DNA from: Candidatus Omnitrophota bacterium
Lineage (GTDB): Bacteria > Omnitrophota > Gorgyraeia > 1-14-0-20-64-10
Length of the DNA: 51,836 nt
NCBI GenBank assembly: GCA_016177405.1
Contig: JACOVG010000020.1
Location: forward strand, 1 to 51,836
Direction of reading: 5' to 3'
Shown here: positions 8,554 to 19,695 of the stretch, piece by piece
Layout: every line of letters starts with the position of its first letter
How positions within the stretch are numbered: position 1 is the first letter of the stretch
Notes under the pieces: model-generated
Seen by the model: the letters and a program-made list of their open reading frames with translations, nothing else
Told to the model about the DNA's origin: nothing
The model's database searches: none
Translations under genes and position numbers: made by a program

Positions 8554-10005
8554 GTGGAAATGCTGCGCAAGAGCGGTCTTGTTCTGATCCTGGCGGCTTT
8601 GGCGGCGGTCCAGACGGCGCCATCCATGGCTCAAGAGGCGCCGCCGGATGTGGCCGAGGCGCTTCAGAACCGGTTTGCCGAGGTGGCGAAGTCGGTGGGG
8701 CCGGCGGTCGTCTCCATCTCCACCGAGGTCACCGAGCGGGTCCGCGTCCGGCGGCCCCATCCCTTCGGGGGCAGCCCCTTCTCGGAGTTCGAGGACGACA
8801 TCTTCGATCGTTTCTTCAGGGATTTCTTCGGGGATGAGCCGATGGACCGGGAGTTCAAGCAGAGGGGCCTGGGCACCGGGGTCCTCATCGACGAAGAGGG
8901 CTACGTCCTGACCAACGAGCATGTGATCCACGGGGCCGACAAGGTGACGGTGACCTTGCCGGACGGCCGGGAATTCAAGGGCGAGATCAAGGGATCGGAC
9001 ATCCGCTCGGACCTGGCGGTCGTGAAGATCAGCGCCAAGGGGCTGCCCCACGCCGAGCTGGGCGATTCCGATGGGGTCAAGATCGGCCAGTGGGCCATCG
9101 CCGTGGGCAACCCCTTTGGTTTTGCCGTGGGAAGCTCGGAGCCGACGGTGACGGTCGGCGTGATCTCGGCCCTGAACCGCTCCATTCAGCTGGGCCGGGC
9201 CCAGGACCGGGACTATTCCAACCTCATTCAGACCGACGCGGCCATCAACCCCGGCAACAGCGGCGGGCCGCTGGTGAACCTTAAAGGGGAAGTGATCGGC
9301 GTCAACGTGGCGATCTTCTCCACCACCGGCGGCTACCAGGGGATCGGCTTCGCCATCCCCAGCAACTCGGCCAAGGCCGTCTTGGGCGATCTGATCGAGG
9401 GCAAGAAGGTCCTCTACGGGTGGCTCGGGGTGAACGTTCAGGATGTGACCGAGGAGCTGGCCCAGCACTTCAAACTTCCCTCCAAGGAAGGGATCATCGT
9501 GGCCCGGGTGCTTGCCGGTTCTCCGGCGGAAGAGGGGGGCTTGAGGGACGGCGACGTGGTGGTGAGCCTGGAGGGGGCCGCGCTGAAAGATGTCCGGGAG
9601 CTCTTGAAGAAGGTGGCCCGGGTCCCGGTGGGTCAGAGGATCAAACTGGCGGTCATCCGGGACGGCAAGCGCCACGAGCTTTCGATCAAGGTGGGCCAGC
9701 GGCCCGAGAGCCTGGAATCGTGGGAGGCCCGGGGCGAGGGGACCTGGAGGGGCCTGGAGGTGAGCGCCATCACCCCGGAGCTGGCCGAGCGTTACCGGCT
9801 TACAAGCCACAAGGGGGTGGTGGTGACCCAGGTGGAGCCCAACTCGCCGGCCGAGGAGGCCGGCTTGAGGGTTCGGGACGTCATCCTGGAGATCAACCGC
9901 CAGAAGGTGGATTCGCTGAACGACTTCACGAAGATCGCCAAGAAGGTCGACGGGGACGCCCTCGTCAAAACGACCCGAGGCTACGCGGTGATTCGTGCCC
10001 GGTAG
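8554..10005 (+). CDS. Periplasmic serine protease, DegP/HtrA family
   Basis: This is an envelope quality-control protease and chaperone. A hydrophobic signal peptide (residues about 8-25) ends before AQEAPPDV. The trypsin-like domain has the full triad: H123 in TNEHVIHGADKV, D153 in RSDLAVVKI and S236 in NPGNSGGPLVN. Two PDZ domains follow (about 285-375 and 395-480), each with a G-L-R-x-G/R-D-V-type core. The length of 483 matches DegP/DegQ. The start is GTG 8554 or ATG 8560; GGAGG at 8545-8549 is better spaced for the ATG. The end overlaps recX by 11 bases. The family member (DegP, DegQ or MucD) cannot be fixed from sequence alone. Confidence 0.95.
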   Translation: MEMLRKSGLVLILAALAAVQTAPSMAQEAPPDVAEALQNRFAEVAKSVGPAVVSISTEVTERVRVRRPHPFGGSPFSEFEDDIFDRFFRDFFGDEPMDREFKQRGLGTGVLIDEEGYVLTNEHVIHGADKVTVTLPDGREFKGEIKGSDIRSDLAVVKISAKGLPHAELGDSDGVKIGQWAIAVGNPFGFAVGSSEPTVTVGVISALNRSIQLGRAQDRDYSNLIQTDAAINPGNSGGPLVNLKGEVIGVNVAIFSTTGGYQGIGFAIPSNSAKAVLGDLIEGKKVLYGWLGVNVQDVTEELAQHFKLPSKEGIIVARVLAGSPAEEGGLRDGDVVVSLEGAALKDVRELLKKVARVPVGQRIKLAVIRDGKRHELSIKVGQRPESLESWEARGEGTWRGLEVSAITPELAERYRLTSHKGVVVTQVEPNSPAEEAGLRVRDVILEINRQKVDSLNDFTKIAKKVDGDALVKTTRGYAVIRAR

Positions 10006-10533
10006 CTCTCCAGTCCTCGAGAGGGCCCAAGCCCAGGCCCTGCGCCTCATCAAGTTCCGGCCCCGCTCCGAGGCGGAGCTGCGCAAGCGGCTGGCCTTGA
10101 AGGGTTTCTCCGGCCTGACGGTGGAGGGCCTCCTGGCCGACCTCAAGGCCAAGGGATTGATTGACGACGCCAAGTTCGCCCGCTATTTCGCCGCCCGGGA
10201 GATGCTGCTCAAGCCCTCGGGGCGCCGGGGGCTCATGGCCGCGCTTCGGGCCAGGGGGATATCGGACGATCAGGCGGCCGAGGCCTTCCGGGAGGCCGCC
10301 GGCGGGGAGGGGGAGGAGGAGACGGCCCGGCGCGTTGCCTTGAAGCGGCTGGGCGCCATGAAGGGGGTTTCCAAGGAGGCGCTCACGCGCAGGCTCTTTG
10401 GATTCTTGGGCCGGCGGGGCTTCTCCAGCGACACGGTTTATCGGGTGGTTAAGGAGGTGACGGCTTCCAAGCCGTCATCCTCCGGCTTGACCGGAGGATC
10501 TGATTCCCGCTTTCGCGGGAATGACGAGCGGGA

Positions 10534-10537
<4 letters not shown>
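9995..10537 (+). CDS. recX: Regulatory protein RecX with a repeat-derived C-terminal tail
   Basis: RecX binds RecA filaments and modulates recombinase activity. The conserved core ALRLIKFRPRSEAELRKRL, followed by LIDDAKFARYFA and a second three-helix repeat, is visible in residues 10-150. The last 20 or so residues (KPSSSGLTGGSDSRFRGNDE) are encoded by a REP-like palindrome at 10474-10525 and are not part of the family. The start is a GTG inside degP with no strong ribosome site, so it is probably coupled. The stop overlaps the alaS ATG (ATGA). Confidence 0.9.
10474..10525. repeat. REP-like double hairpin (GTCAT...ATGAC) within the recX 3' end
   Basis: Two adjacent stem-loops, CATCCTCCGG/CCGGAGGATC and GATTCCCGC/GCGGGAATGAC with a TTTC loop, are framed by GTCAT and ATGAC. 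The same architecture recurs at 43352-43400 and, as a half unit, at 19667-19690. The tail of this copy is followed by a tandem 13-bp duplication (GCGGGAATGACGA twice, 10516-10541) that contains the recX stop and the alaS start. Confidence 0.85.
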
Positions 10538-12780
<2,243 letters not shown>

Positions 12781-13272
12781 GTGGCGCTTGCCGGGGGCTG
12801 GGCCGCGCTGAAATCTCTTAAGGCGGAAGCGGCCCAGTTGAGAGAAGATATGGAGCGCCTGGAGAAGCAGGGCAAACAGCTGGAGAAGGAGATCCAGCAG
12901 CTGAAGGTTCGAGGGGCCCAGGCCCAGGCGGAAAGTCTGAAGGCGCTGGAGATCGGCCCCTACGAGATGGTCGTGGAGCGGATTGACGTGCCGGACCATG
13001 CCGCCCTGCGCGGTCTCGCGGACAAGCTGCGGGCGCGGCCGGCCTCCGAGATCTTCTTGATGAACCCCCGGGGGCTCTGTGTGACCGCCAGCGGCGACTC
13101 CGCGCAGAAAACGGTCTCCGCGGTCCAGCTCTGGGATGCCGTCAAGGAAGTGGGCGGCGGCGCAGGCGGCGGACGGTCGGAAATGACGCAGGGGAAGGTT
13201 GACGACCCCGCGAAATTCCCGGAGATCCGGGAGAAGCTGAAGAAACTGTTGGGGCAGGCGAAAAAATCATGA
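12781..13272 (+). CDS. C-terminal (C-Ala/DHHA1-type) part of alanyl-tRNA synthetase, separate in-frame piece
   Basis: The frame is exactly that of the preceding alaS part and begins with GTG right after its TAA. Residues about 10-55 form a coiled coil (LREDMERLEKQGKQLEKEI). The rest matches the AlaRS C-terminal domain: VVERIDVPDHAALRGLADKL, then a glycine run GGGAGGGRSEMTQG, which corresponds to the GGGGGGRPDMAQ-type signature at the AlaRS C-terminus. The two pieces sum to 911 residues. The coiled coil here resembles the one ending the first piece (both contain KQLE followed by acidic and basic residues and L-K), so a local duplication may separate them. The pieces could be a two-subunit enzyme, a readthrough product or a nonsense mutation. 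The stop overlaps the hisD start (ATGA). Confidence 0.85.
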   Translation: MALAGGWAALKSLKAEAAQLREDMERLEKQGKQLEKEIQQLKVRGAQAQAESLKALEIGPYEMVVERIDVPDHAALRGLADKLRARPASEIFLMNPRGLCVTASGDSAQKTVSAVQLWDAVKEVGGGAGGGRSEMTQGKVDDPAKFPEIREKLKKLLGQAKKS

Positions 13273-14495
13273 GGGTCATCAAGGTGCGCGGCAAGGAGTG
13301 GGAGAAGCTGGTGAACCGGGGGTTCACCCGCCACGCCCGGGTCGAGGAGAAGGTCGCCAGGATTCTGGAGGCGGTCCGGGAAGAGGGGGATGCCGCCCTC
13401 CTGCGGTTCACCCGCCGCTTCGACCGGGTCAAGCTGACCCCCCGGGGCCTTCGGGTGACCGAGGCCGAGACCTCGGCCGCCTTTCAGAACATCAAGCCGG
13501 AGTTTGTCGCCTCCTTGAAGCAGGTGATCGAGAATGTGGAGCGCTTTTACAAGCGCTCGGTCAAGAGGTCCTGGAGGATCCGGGGCGAGAACGGGGTGAT
13601 CCTGGGCGAGCACCCGGTGGCTCTGGACCGGGTCGGGGTTTACGTTCCCTCGGGGACGGCCCCCCTGGTTTCCACGGTCTACATGACGGTGGTTCCCGCC
13701 AGGATGGCCGGGGTCCGGGAGATCATCCTGGCCACGCCGCCCAAGCCGAACGGATCGGTTGATCCCCACATCCTGGTGGTGGCCAGCCTCCTGAAGGTGA
13801 GCGCTGTTTACAAGGTCGGGGGGGCCCAGGCGATCGCGGCGATGGCCTTCGGCACCAAGACCATCCCCAAGGTGGACAAGATCACCGGACCGGGCAACCC
13901 CTACGTGACCGAAGCCAAGCGCCAGGTCTTCGGCTACGTGGACGTGGACATGACGGCCGGGCCCACCGAGATCGCGGTGATCGCCAACCACAGCGCCAAC
14001 CCGGAGTTCGTGGCCAAGGACCTGGAGGCGGAGAACGAGCACGCGGGAGGGCTGGCGGTGCTGATCACCACCTCCAAGGCGCTGACCAAGACGATCCGCA
14101 AGACGGTCGGCCGCGGCTACATCATCCAGGTGAAGAACTTGAACGAGGCCGCCGAGGCGGCCAACCTCCTGGCCCCGGAGCACCTGGAGCTTCAGGTCAG
14201 CCGCCCCCAGGCCCTCCTGCGCAGGATCAAGAACGCCGGGGCGATCTTCATCGGGCCTTACTCGCCGGCGTCGGTGGGGGATTACGCCGCCGGCCCCAGC
14301 CACGTCCTGCCCACCGGCGGGACGGCCCGCTTCTTCTCGGGGCTGGGGGTGTGCGATTTTCTGAAGGTTTCCCATGTGATCGGCTACTCGAAGAAGGCCC
14401 TCGAGTCGGCCCGCGGCACGATCGAGCAGTTGGCCAAGATTGAGGGATTGATCAAACACTGGGAGTCGGTGGAGGCGCGGCTGAATGAAAAATAG
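13269..14495 (+). CDS. hisD: Histidinol dehydrogenase
   Basis: HisD performs the last two steps of histidine synthesis, oxidising L-histidinol to L-histidine with two NAD+. The 408 residues show VYVPSGTAPLVSTVYMTVVPA, KITGPGNPYVTEAKRQVFG, the Zn-site segment ENEHAGGLAVLITTS and the C-terminal GPSHVLPTGGTARFFSGL. The ATG overlaps the stop of the AlaRS C-terminal piece, and the end overlaps hisB by 11 bases. It begins the his block of the array. Confidence 0.97.
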   Translation: MRVIKVRGKEWEKLVNRGFTRHARVEEKVARILEAVREEGDAALLRFTRRFDRVKLTPRGLRVTEAETSAAFQNIKPEFVASLKQVIENVERFYKRSVKRSWRIRGENGVILGEHPVALDRVGVYVPSGTAPLVSTVYMTVVPARMAGVREIILATPPKPNGSVDPHILVVASLLKVSAVYKVGGAQAIAAMAFGTKTIPKVDKITGPGNPYVTEAKRQVFGYVDVDMTAGPTEIAVIANHSANPEFVAKDLEAENEHAGGLAVLITTSKALTKTIRKTVGRGYIIQVKNLNEAAEAANLLAPEHLELQVSRPQALLRRIKNAGAIFIGPYSPASVGDYAAGPSHVLPTGGTARFFSGLGVCDFLKVSHVIGYSKKALESARGTIEQLAKIEGLIKHWESVEARLNEK

Positions 14496-15114
14496 AACCG
14501 CTGGCATTCTTCGAAAGACGAAAGAGGTTTCGGTGGCCGGGCGCCTGAACCTGGATGGAAGGGGCCGCTCGTCGGTGGCGACCGGGGTTCGCTTCCTGGA
14601 TCACATGCTGGAGCTTTTCGCCAAGCACGGGCTATTTGATTTGGACCTTCGCGCCCGGGGCGACCTGGAGGTGGACCTCCACCACACCAACGAGGATCTG
14701 GGGCTGGCCCTGGGGGAGGCCTTTCACCGGGCGCTCGGGGACAAAAAGGGGATTCGCCGGATGGGATCGGCCTTTGTGCCGATGGACGAATCGCTGGCCC
14801 GGGTGCGCGGGGTGGTGGACATCTCCGGGCGGCCCTACTTCAGGTGGGACTGGAAGGCGCCGTCCCGGCAGGGCCTTTTCCTGCGCCGGGCGCGGGCGGC
14901 CGGGCTGGCCTACGGGGCCGACGACGCCAGGCACTTCCTGGAAAGCTTTGCCGCGCGCGCCCAGATCACGGTGCATGTGGACGTGCTGAAGGCGGGGCTG
15001 GATGTCCACCACGTTCTGGAGGCGGTCTTCAAGGCGTTGGGCCGGGCCCTGCGGGAGGCGGTGGAGCGCGACCCCCGCGTGAAGGGGGTTCCCTCCACCA
15101 AAGGGAAGCTGTGA
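14485..15114 (+). CDS. hisB: Imidazoleglycerol-phosphate dehydratase
   Basis: This is a monofunctional HisB (209 residues) that dehydrates imidazole glycerol phosphate to imidazole acetol phosphate. Metal-binding motifs are visible: FLDHMLELFAKHGLFDL, DLHHTNEDLGLALGEAF, FVPMDESLARV, FLESFAARAQITVHVDVL and DVHHVLEAVFKALGRALREA. The phosphatase half found in enteric HisB is absent. The ATG at 14485 lies within hisD, and the stop TGA is shared with the GTG of hisH. Confidence 0.96.
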   Translation: MKNRTAGILRKTKEVSVAGRLNLDGRGRSSVATGVRFLDHMLELFAKHGLFDLDLRARGDLEVDLHHTNEDLGLALGEAFHRALGDKKGIRRMGSAFVPMDESLARVRGVVDISGRPYFRWDWKAPSRQGLFLRRARAAGLAYGADDARHFLESFAARAQITVHVDVLKAGLDVHHVLEAVFKALGRALREAVERDPRVKGVPSTKGKL

Positions 15115-15731
15115 TCGCGGTTGTGGATTATGGGATGGGCAATCTCGCCTCGGTGGCCAAGGCCCTGCGGTTTCTGGGCGCGCGCCCCCAAGTGACCTCT
15201 CGCCCCGGCGACATCGCGCGCTCCCAGGCGGTGGTTTTCCCTGGGGTGGGGGCCTTCGGGGAGGCGATGGGAGAGCTTCGCCGGCGCGGGCTCGTGGCGC
15301 CGCTTTTGGAGGCGATCGGATCCGGCAAGCCGTTTCTCGGGTTGTGCCTGGGGCTGCAGCTTTTGTTTGAGGCCAGCGACGAGTCGCCCGGGGTCAAGGG
15401 GCTGGCGGTCTTTCGGGGAAGGGTTCGGCGGCTGCCTTCCCGCCCGGGGCTGAAGATCCCGCACATGGGCTGGAACCGGCTTGAGAAATCCGGAATCCGG
15501 AATCCCTTGCTGCGGGATATTCCGGAGGGGGCTTTCGTGTATTTCGTTCACAGCTACTACGCCGATCCCCAAGAGAAGAAGGTCGTCATCGCCAAGACCA
15601 GGCACGGCCTGCCGTTTCCATCGGCAGTCGGCGACGGCGGAAAACTCTGGGCAACGCAGTTTCATCCGGAAAAGAGTCAGGTGTGGGGCTTGAAGCTCTT
15701 AAAAAATTTTCTTAAGGAGGTTTCGTCATGA
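15111..15731 (+). CDS. hisH: Imidazole glycerol phosphate synthase, glutamine amidotransferase subunit
   Basis: HisH is the class I glutaminase that feeds ammonia to HisF. The start is the GTG at 15111 (GTGA overlap with the hisB stop), giving VIAVVDYGMGNLASVAKAL and 206 residues, the family size. The nucleophile Cys lies in FLGLCLGLQLLFEAS, and the His-Glu pair in ATQFHPEKSQ. The stop overlaps the hisA ATG (ATGA). A longer frame upstream of 15111 is open but out of frame with hisB and has no homology. Confidence 0.95.
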   Translation: MIAVVDYGMGNLASVAKALRFLGARPQVTSRPGDIARSQAVVFPGVGAFGEAMGELRRRGLVAPLLEAIGSGKPFLGLCLGLQLLFEASDESPGVKGLAVFRGRVRRLPSRPGLKIPHMGWNRLEKSGIRNPLLRDIPEGAFVYFVHSYYADPQEKKVVIAKTRHGLPFPSAVGDGGKLWATQFHPEKSQVWGLKLLKNFLKEVSS

Positions 15732-16525
15732 TCGTCATACCGGCCATTGATCTGAAGGGCGGAAAGATCGTCCGGCTGATCCGGGGCGATTTTTCCGAGG
15801 AGCTGGTCTACGACCAGGACCCGGTGGCGGCGGCCCGCCGCTTCGAGTCCCTGGGGGCGGCCTGGCTGCACGTGGTGGACCTGGACGGGGCCTTGACCGG
15901 AACCCCGCGCCACCTGGACGTGGTGACCCAGCTCGCCAAGAGTGTCGCGATCCCGATCCAGACCGGCGGCGGGATCCGCACCTCCGCCATGATCGGAAAA
16001 TATCTGGATGCCGGTGTGGCCCGGGTGATCTTGGGAACCAAGGCCTGCCTGGACGAGGTCTTTGTGACCAAGGCGATCAAGACCCACGGAGAAAGAATAG
16101 CCGTCGCCGTGGACGTGAAGGACGGGAAGGTCGCGATCGAGGGCTGGGTCCGGAAGGAATGGATGAAACCTCAAGCCCTCATCAAGCGGCTCATCGGGCA
16201 GGGGATGAAAACCCTCCTCTACACCGACACCGCCCGGGATGGGACGCTGGAGGGCCCGGCGGTGGAGGGCCTCAAGGAGGTCTTGAGCCTCGCCAGCCCC
16301 AAGTCGGACTGCTTTGCCTCCGGCGGGATAAGCAGTGAAGAGGACCTCTTGAAACTCAAGGGACTTGAACCCCTGGGATTGACCGGGGTCGTGGTGGGCC
16401 GGGCCCTCTACGAGGGCAAGATCGACTTGAAACGCGCGATAGAGCTATGCTCGCCAAAAGGATCATCCCCTGCCTCGACGTCAAGAACGGCCGCGTCGTC
16501 AAGGGGATCCGCTTCCTCTCATTGA
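15728..16525 (+). CDS. hisA: ProFAR isomerase HisA with a C-terminal extension overlapping hisF
   Basis: The 265-residue TIM-barrel enzyme isomerises ProFAR to PRFAR. Hallmarks are [17 protein letters not shown] with the catalytic Asp at residue 8, [34 protein letters not shown] (second catalytic Asp) and [11 protein letters not shown]. The fold ends around [15 protein letters not shown]. The frame then runs a further 25 residues, a Ser/Ala-rich tail that simply reads hisF in another frame (79-base overlap). It probably lost its original stop. Confidence 0.95.
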   Translation: MIVIPAIDLKGGKIVRLIRGDFSEELVYDQDPVAAARRFESLGAAWLHVVDLDGALTGTPRHLDVVTQLAKSVAIPIQTGGGIRTSAMIGKYLDAGVARVILGTKACLDEVFVTKAIKTHGERIAVAVDVKDGKVAIEGWVRKEWMKPQALIKRLIGQGMKTLLYTDTARDGTLEGPAVEGLKEVLSLASPKSDCFASGGISSEEDLLKLKGLEPLGLTGVVVGRALYEGKIDLKRAIELCSPKGSSPASTSRTAASSRGSASSH

Positions 16526-17202
16526 GGGATGCCGGCGACCCGGTGGCCGCCGGGCGCCGCTACGAGCGGGAGGGGGCCGATGAGCTGGTGTTTCTGGACA
16601 TCACGGCCAGCGCCCACGCCCGCCGCACGCGGGTGAGGCTTGCCCGCGAGGTGGCCCAGGTTCTTTTTATCCCCTTCACGGTGGGCGGCGGGATTGGCTC
16701 TCTGGAGGAGATCCGCCAGCTTTTGGCCCAAGGCTGCGACAAGATCTCCGTGAACACGGCCGCCGTCAAGACGCCAGGGCTCATCACGCAGGCGGCCCGG
16801 CGGTTCGGATCCCAATGCGTGGTGGTGGCGATCGACGCCAAACGGGGCGCGCGCGGCTGGGAGGTTTACACCCGCGGGGGCCGCACCCCGACGGGCCAGG
16901 ATGCCGTGAAATGGGCGAGGGAAGCGGCCGACCGGGGGGCCGGCGAGATTCTGCTCACCTCCATGGACACGGATGGCACGAAGGCCGGGTACGATCTGGC
17001 GCTCACCCGGGCCGTCGCCGAGGCGGTGCCGATTCCGGTGATCGCCTCCGGCGGGGCCGGAAGCTTGAGGCACCTTTATGAGGGGCTCACCAAGGGCAAG
17101 GCCGACGCGGTGCTGGCCGCTTCGATCTTTCACTACCGGCGCTACACGATCCCGCAGGCCAAGCGCTACCTGAAGAAAAGAGGAGTTCCGGTCCGCCTAT
17201 GA
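16447..17202 (+). CDS. hisF: Imidazole glycerol phosphate synthase, cyclase subunit
   Basis: HisF converts PRFAR plus HisH-derived ammonia into imidazole glycerol phosphate and AICAR. The 251-residue TIM barrel begins [20 protein letters not shown], with the catalytic Asp in CLDV. It continues with [57 protein letters not shown] (second catalytic Asp) and [10 protein letters not shown]. The ATG lies 79 bases inside hisA, and the stop overlaps hisI by ATGA. Confidence 0.97.
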   Translation: MLAKRIIPCLDVKNGRVVKGIRFLSLRDAGDPVAAGRRYEREGADELVFLDITASAHARRTRVRLAREVAQVLFIPFTVGGGIGSLEEIRQLLAQGCDKISVNTAAVKTPGLITQAARRFGSQCVVVAIDAKRGARGWEVYTRGGRTPTGQDAVKWAREAADRGAGEILLTSMDTDGTKAGYDLALTRAVAEAVPIPVIASGGAGSLRHLYEGLTKGKADAVLAASIFHYRRYTIPQAKRYLKKRGVPVRL

Positions 17203-17600
17203 AACACTCCTGGATCAACGAGGTTAAGTTCGACGCCAATGGCTTGGTGCCGGCGATCATGCAGGACGCCGCCACGGGCGAGGTCCTGATGGTGGCCTAC
17301 ATGAACCCAGAGGCGCTCCGGAAAACCATCAAAACCGGCAAGGCCCATTTCTATTCCCGCTCCAGGAAGAAGCTCTGGCTCAAGGGGGAAACCTCCGGGC
17401 ACTTCCAGAGGGTGAAATCGATTCGGCTGGACTGCGATGGGGACGCGGTGCTGGTGGGGATTCTCCAGAAGGGGGGCGCCTGCCACACCGGATACCGAAG
17501 CTGTTTTTTCAGGCGCCTTCAGACGGCCAAGGGCCGCTGGGCCCTTTCCGGAAAAAAGGTCTTTGACCCCGACGCGGTCTACCGCTCGTGTATTCGCTGA
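17199..17600 (+). CDS. hisI: Phosphoribosyl-AMP cyclohydrolase
   Basis: This metal-dependent hydrolase opens the adenine ring of PR-AMP, the third step of histidine synthesis. The 133-residue single-domain form contains [33 protein letters not shown] and the Mg site LDCDGDAVL. It also has the Zn cysteines in [13 protein letters not shown]. No HisE (PR-ATP pyrophosphatase) domain follows, so hisE, hisG and hisC must lie elsewhere in the genome. The end overlaps trpE by 13 bases, joining the his and trp blocks. Confidence 0.96.
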   Translation: MKHSWINEVKFDANGLVPAIMQDAATGEVLMVAYMNPEALRKTIKTGKAHFYSRSRKKLWLKGETSGHFQRVKSIRLDCDGDAVLVGILQKGGACHTGYRSCFFRRLQTAKGRWALSGKKVFDPDAVYRSCIR

Positions 17601-19078
17601 CCCTCGCCCAGGTTCGGGCGCTGGCCCGCCGGGGCAACTGGATTCCCCTGTCGCGGCAGATTGCCGCCGACTTCGAAACCCCGCTTTCGGCCTTTCTGAA
17701 GCTTGAGGGGTCAGGGCCCGCCTACCTTCTGGAATCGGTGGAGGGGGGCGAACAGCTGGCCCGCTACTCCTTCCTGGGCTCCGGGCCTCGGATGATCTTT
17801 CGCAGCCGGGGAAACCGGATCGTCCTGGTTCGGGACGGCCGGATCACTTGCCTTAAGACCGCGCGGGATCCCCTCGCGGAGCTGAAAAGGCTTCTGGCTC
17901 CTTTCAAGACGGTGGCCGCCGGCGATCTGCCCCGCTTTGCCGGCGGCTTTGTGGGATATGCCGGCTACGACCTGGTGCGGTTCTTCGAGCCGATCCCGGA
18001 AAAGACCCGGGACGACCTGGGGGCTCCGGACACCTTCTTCCTTTTAAGCGACACGGTGGTGATCTTCGATCACGTGGAGCATTCCCTGAAGGTGGTGGCT
18101 TACGTGGATCTCACCCGGGGCAAGGCCGTTTCCCGGGCTTACCGGGAGGCGGCGGCCAAGATCGACCGGATGGTGGAGCGGCTCCGAAGGCCTGTGCCCA
18201 AGCCGCGGAAGGTCCGTCGCGGCGGGCCCAAGCGCTTCCCGGTGAAATCCAACGTCACGCGCTCCCGGTTCCTTGCGATGGTGCGCAAGACCAAGCAGGC
18301 GATCTCGCGCGGGGAGATCATCCAGGGGGTCATCTCCCAGCGCTTCGAGGTCAAGACGAAGGCCGATCCCTTTTCGATCTATCGGCGGTTGAGATCGCTC
18401 AACCCCTCCCCCTACATGTTTTATTTGAATTTGGGGGAGCTCACCCTGATCGGCTCCTCGCCGGAGATCCTGGTCCGCGCCGAGCCGGGCGTCGTCCGGA
18501 CCCGGCCCATCGCGGGGACCCGGCGCCGGGGAAAGACCGAGGCCGAGGACCGCCGGCTTGCCGCCGAGCTCGCGGCCGACCCCAAGGAGCGCTCCGAGCA
18601 CCTGATGCTGGTGGACTTGGGCAGAAACGACCTGGGCAGGGTCTGCGCCTACGGCTCGGTGAAGGTCAATTCCTTCATGGCCATCGAGCGCTACTCCCAC
18701 GTGATGCATCTGGTCTCCGATGTGTCGGGCAGGCCCAAGAAGTCGGTGGACGCCCTGGACTGCTTGAGGGCCGCCTTCCCGGCGGGCACCGTGACCGGCG
18801 CCCCCAAGGTGCGGGCGATGCAGATCATCGAAGAGCTCGAACCGACCCGGCGGGGTCCCTACGCCGGCGCGGTGGGATACTTGAGCTTTTCCGGGAATCT
18901 GGACACCTGCATCACGATCCGGACAATCCTGGTCAAGGGGGAGACCGCTTACGTGCAGGCCGGCGCCGGGATCGTGGCCGACTCCAAGCCGGAGAGGGAA
19001 TACCAGGAGACCCGGAGCAAGGCCGCCGGGATGCTGGAGGCGATCCGCCTGGCTGAAGAGGAATCCGGCCGTGGTTAA
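17588..19078 (+). CDS. trpE: Anthranilate synthase component I
   Basis: TrpE makes anthranilate from chorismate. The 496-residue protein shows the N-terminal Trp-feedback motif in [20 protein letters not shown] and the chorismate-binding core: [84 protein letters not shown] and [14 protein letters not shown]. The start is a GTG within hisI. I see no leader peptide or attenuator in front, as expected for a gene overlapping its neighbour. The end overlaps trpG. Confidence 0.97.
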   Translation: MYSLTLAQVRALARRGNWIPLSRQIAADFETPLSAFLKLEGSGPAYLLESVEGGEQLARYSFLGSGPRMIFRSRGNRIVLVRDGRITCLKTARDPLAELKRLLAPFKTVAAGDLPRFAGGFVGYAGYDLVRFFEPIPEKTRDDLGAPDTFFLLSDTVVIFDHVEHSLKVVAYVDLTRGKAVSRAYREAAAKIDRMVERLRRPVPKPRKVRRGGPKRFPVKSNVTRSRFLAMVRKTKQAISRGEIIQGVISQRFEVKTKADPFSIYRRLRSLNPSPYMFYLNLGELTLIGSSPEILVRAEPGVVRTRPIAGTRRRGKTEAEDRRLAAELAADPKERSEHLMLVDLGRNDLGRVCAYGSVKVNSFMAIERYSHVMHLVSDVSGRPKKSVDALDCLRAAFPAGTVTGAPKVRAMQIIEELEPTRRGPYAGAVGYLSFSGNLDTCITIRTILVKGETAYVQAGAGIVADSKPEREYQETRSKAAGMLEAIRLAEEESGRG

Positions 19079-19652
19079 GCAAAGGATCCTCATGATCGAC
19101 AACTACGACTCCTTCACCCACAACCTCGTCCAATACCTGGGGGAGCTGGGGCAAACCCTCCTGGTCTACCGGAACGACAAGCTGACCATCCGCGAGATCC
19201 GGCGCCTTAAGCCCGATCGGATCGTGATCTCGCCGGGCCCGGGCAGCCCCAAGGATGCCGGGATCTCCAATGCCGTGATCCGGGAGCTGGGCCCCAAGGT
19301 TCCGGTCCTGGGGGTGTGCCTGGGCCACCAGTGCATCGGGGCGGTCTTCGGCGGCAAGGTGGAGCGGAACTTCCGGCTCATGCACGGCAAGACCAGCCCC
19401 ATCCACCACGATGGGACCGGCCTCTTCAAGGGCTTGCCCAATCCGTTCGAGGCGACCCGCTACCATTCGCTGGTCGTCTTGAGAGATGGTTTCCCGGAGG
19501 AGGTCTTGCGGATCACCGCGCAAACGAAGGAAAAGGAGATCATGGGATTGGCCCACAAGCGGTTTCCGATCTTCGGGGTCCAGTTCCATCCGGAGTCGAT
19601 TCTGACCGGCGCCGGCAAACAGCTCTTGAAGAATTTCCTGAAGCTGACGTGA
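19071..19652 (+). CDS. trpG: Anthranilate synthase component II (glutamine amidotransferase)
   Basis: TrpG is the 193-residue class I glutaminase subunit for TrpE. It contains [20 protein letters not shown] and [12 protein letters not shown]. The nucleophile Cys is in [18 protein letters not shown], and the His-Glu pair in [11 protein letters not shown]. In many bacteria TrpG doubles as PabA; pabB is not seen here. The start is GTG at 19071 overlapping trpE. Confidence 0.96.
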   Translation: MVKQRILMIDNYDSFTHNLVQYLGELGQTLLVYRNDKLTIREIRRLKPDRIVISPGPGSPKDAGISNAVIRELGPKVPVLGVCLGHQCIGAVFGGKVERNFRLMHGKTSPIHHDGTGLFKGLPNPFEATRYHSLVVLRDGFPEEVLRITAQTKEKEIMGLAHKRFPIFGVQFHPESILTGAGKQLLKNFLKLT

Positions 19653-19666
19653 GATCTGAACTTGAG

Positions 19667-19690
19667 GATCCCCTCTTTCGAGGGGATGAC
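19667..19690. repeat. Half REP-like hairpin between trpG and trpD
   Basis: GATCCCCTC, a TTTC-type loop and GAGGGGATGAC form a perfect stem. The layout (GATC, stem, CTTTCG, stem, ATGAC) matches the right half of the double hairpins at 10474-10525 and 43352-43400. It ends five bases before the trpD ATG, so it could hide or replace the trpD ribosome site. Confidence 0.75.
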
Positions 19691-19695
19691 ATGCT

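Noticed and set aside
8536-10173. A 545-codon open frame on the minus strand opposite degP
   Set aside because: It is Asp/Gly/His-rich, low-complexity antisense reading of a high-GC gene, and the plus strand has clear protease homology with the full triad.
17550-17600. Trp leader peptide or attenuator before trpE
   Set aside because: trpE overlaps hisI by 13 bases; there is no room for a leader and no Trp-rich short frame.
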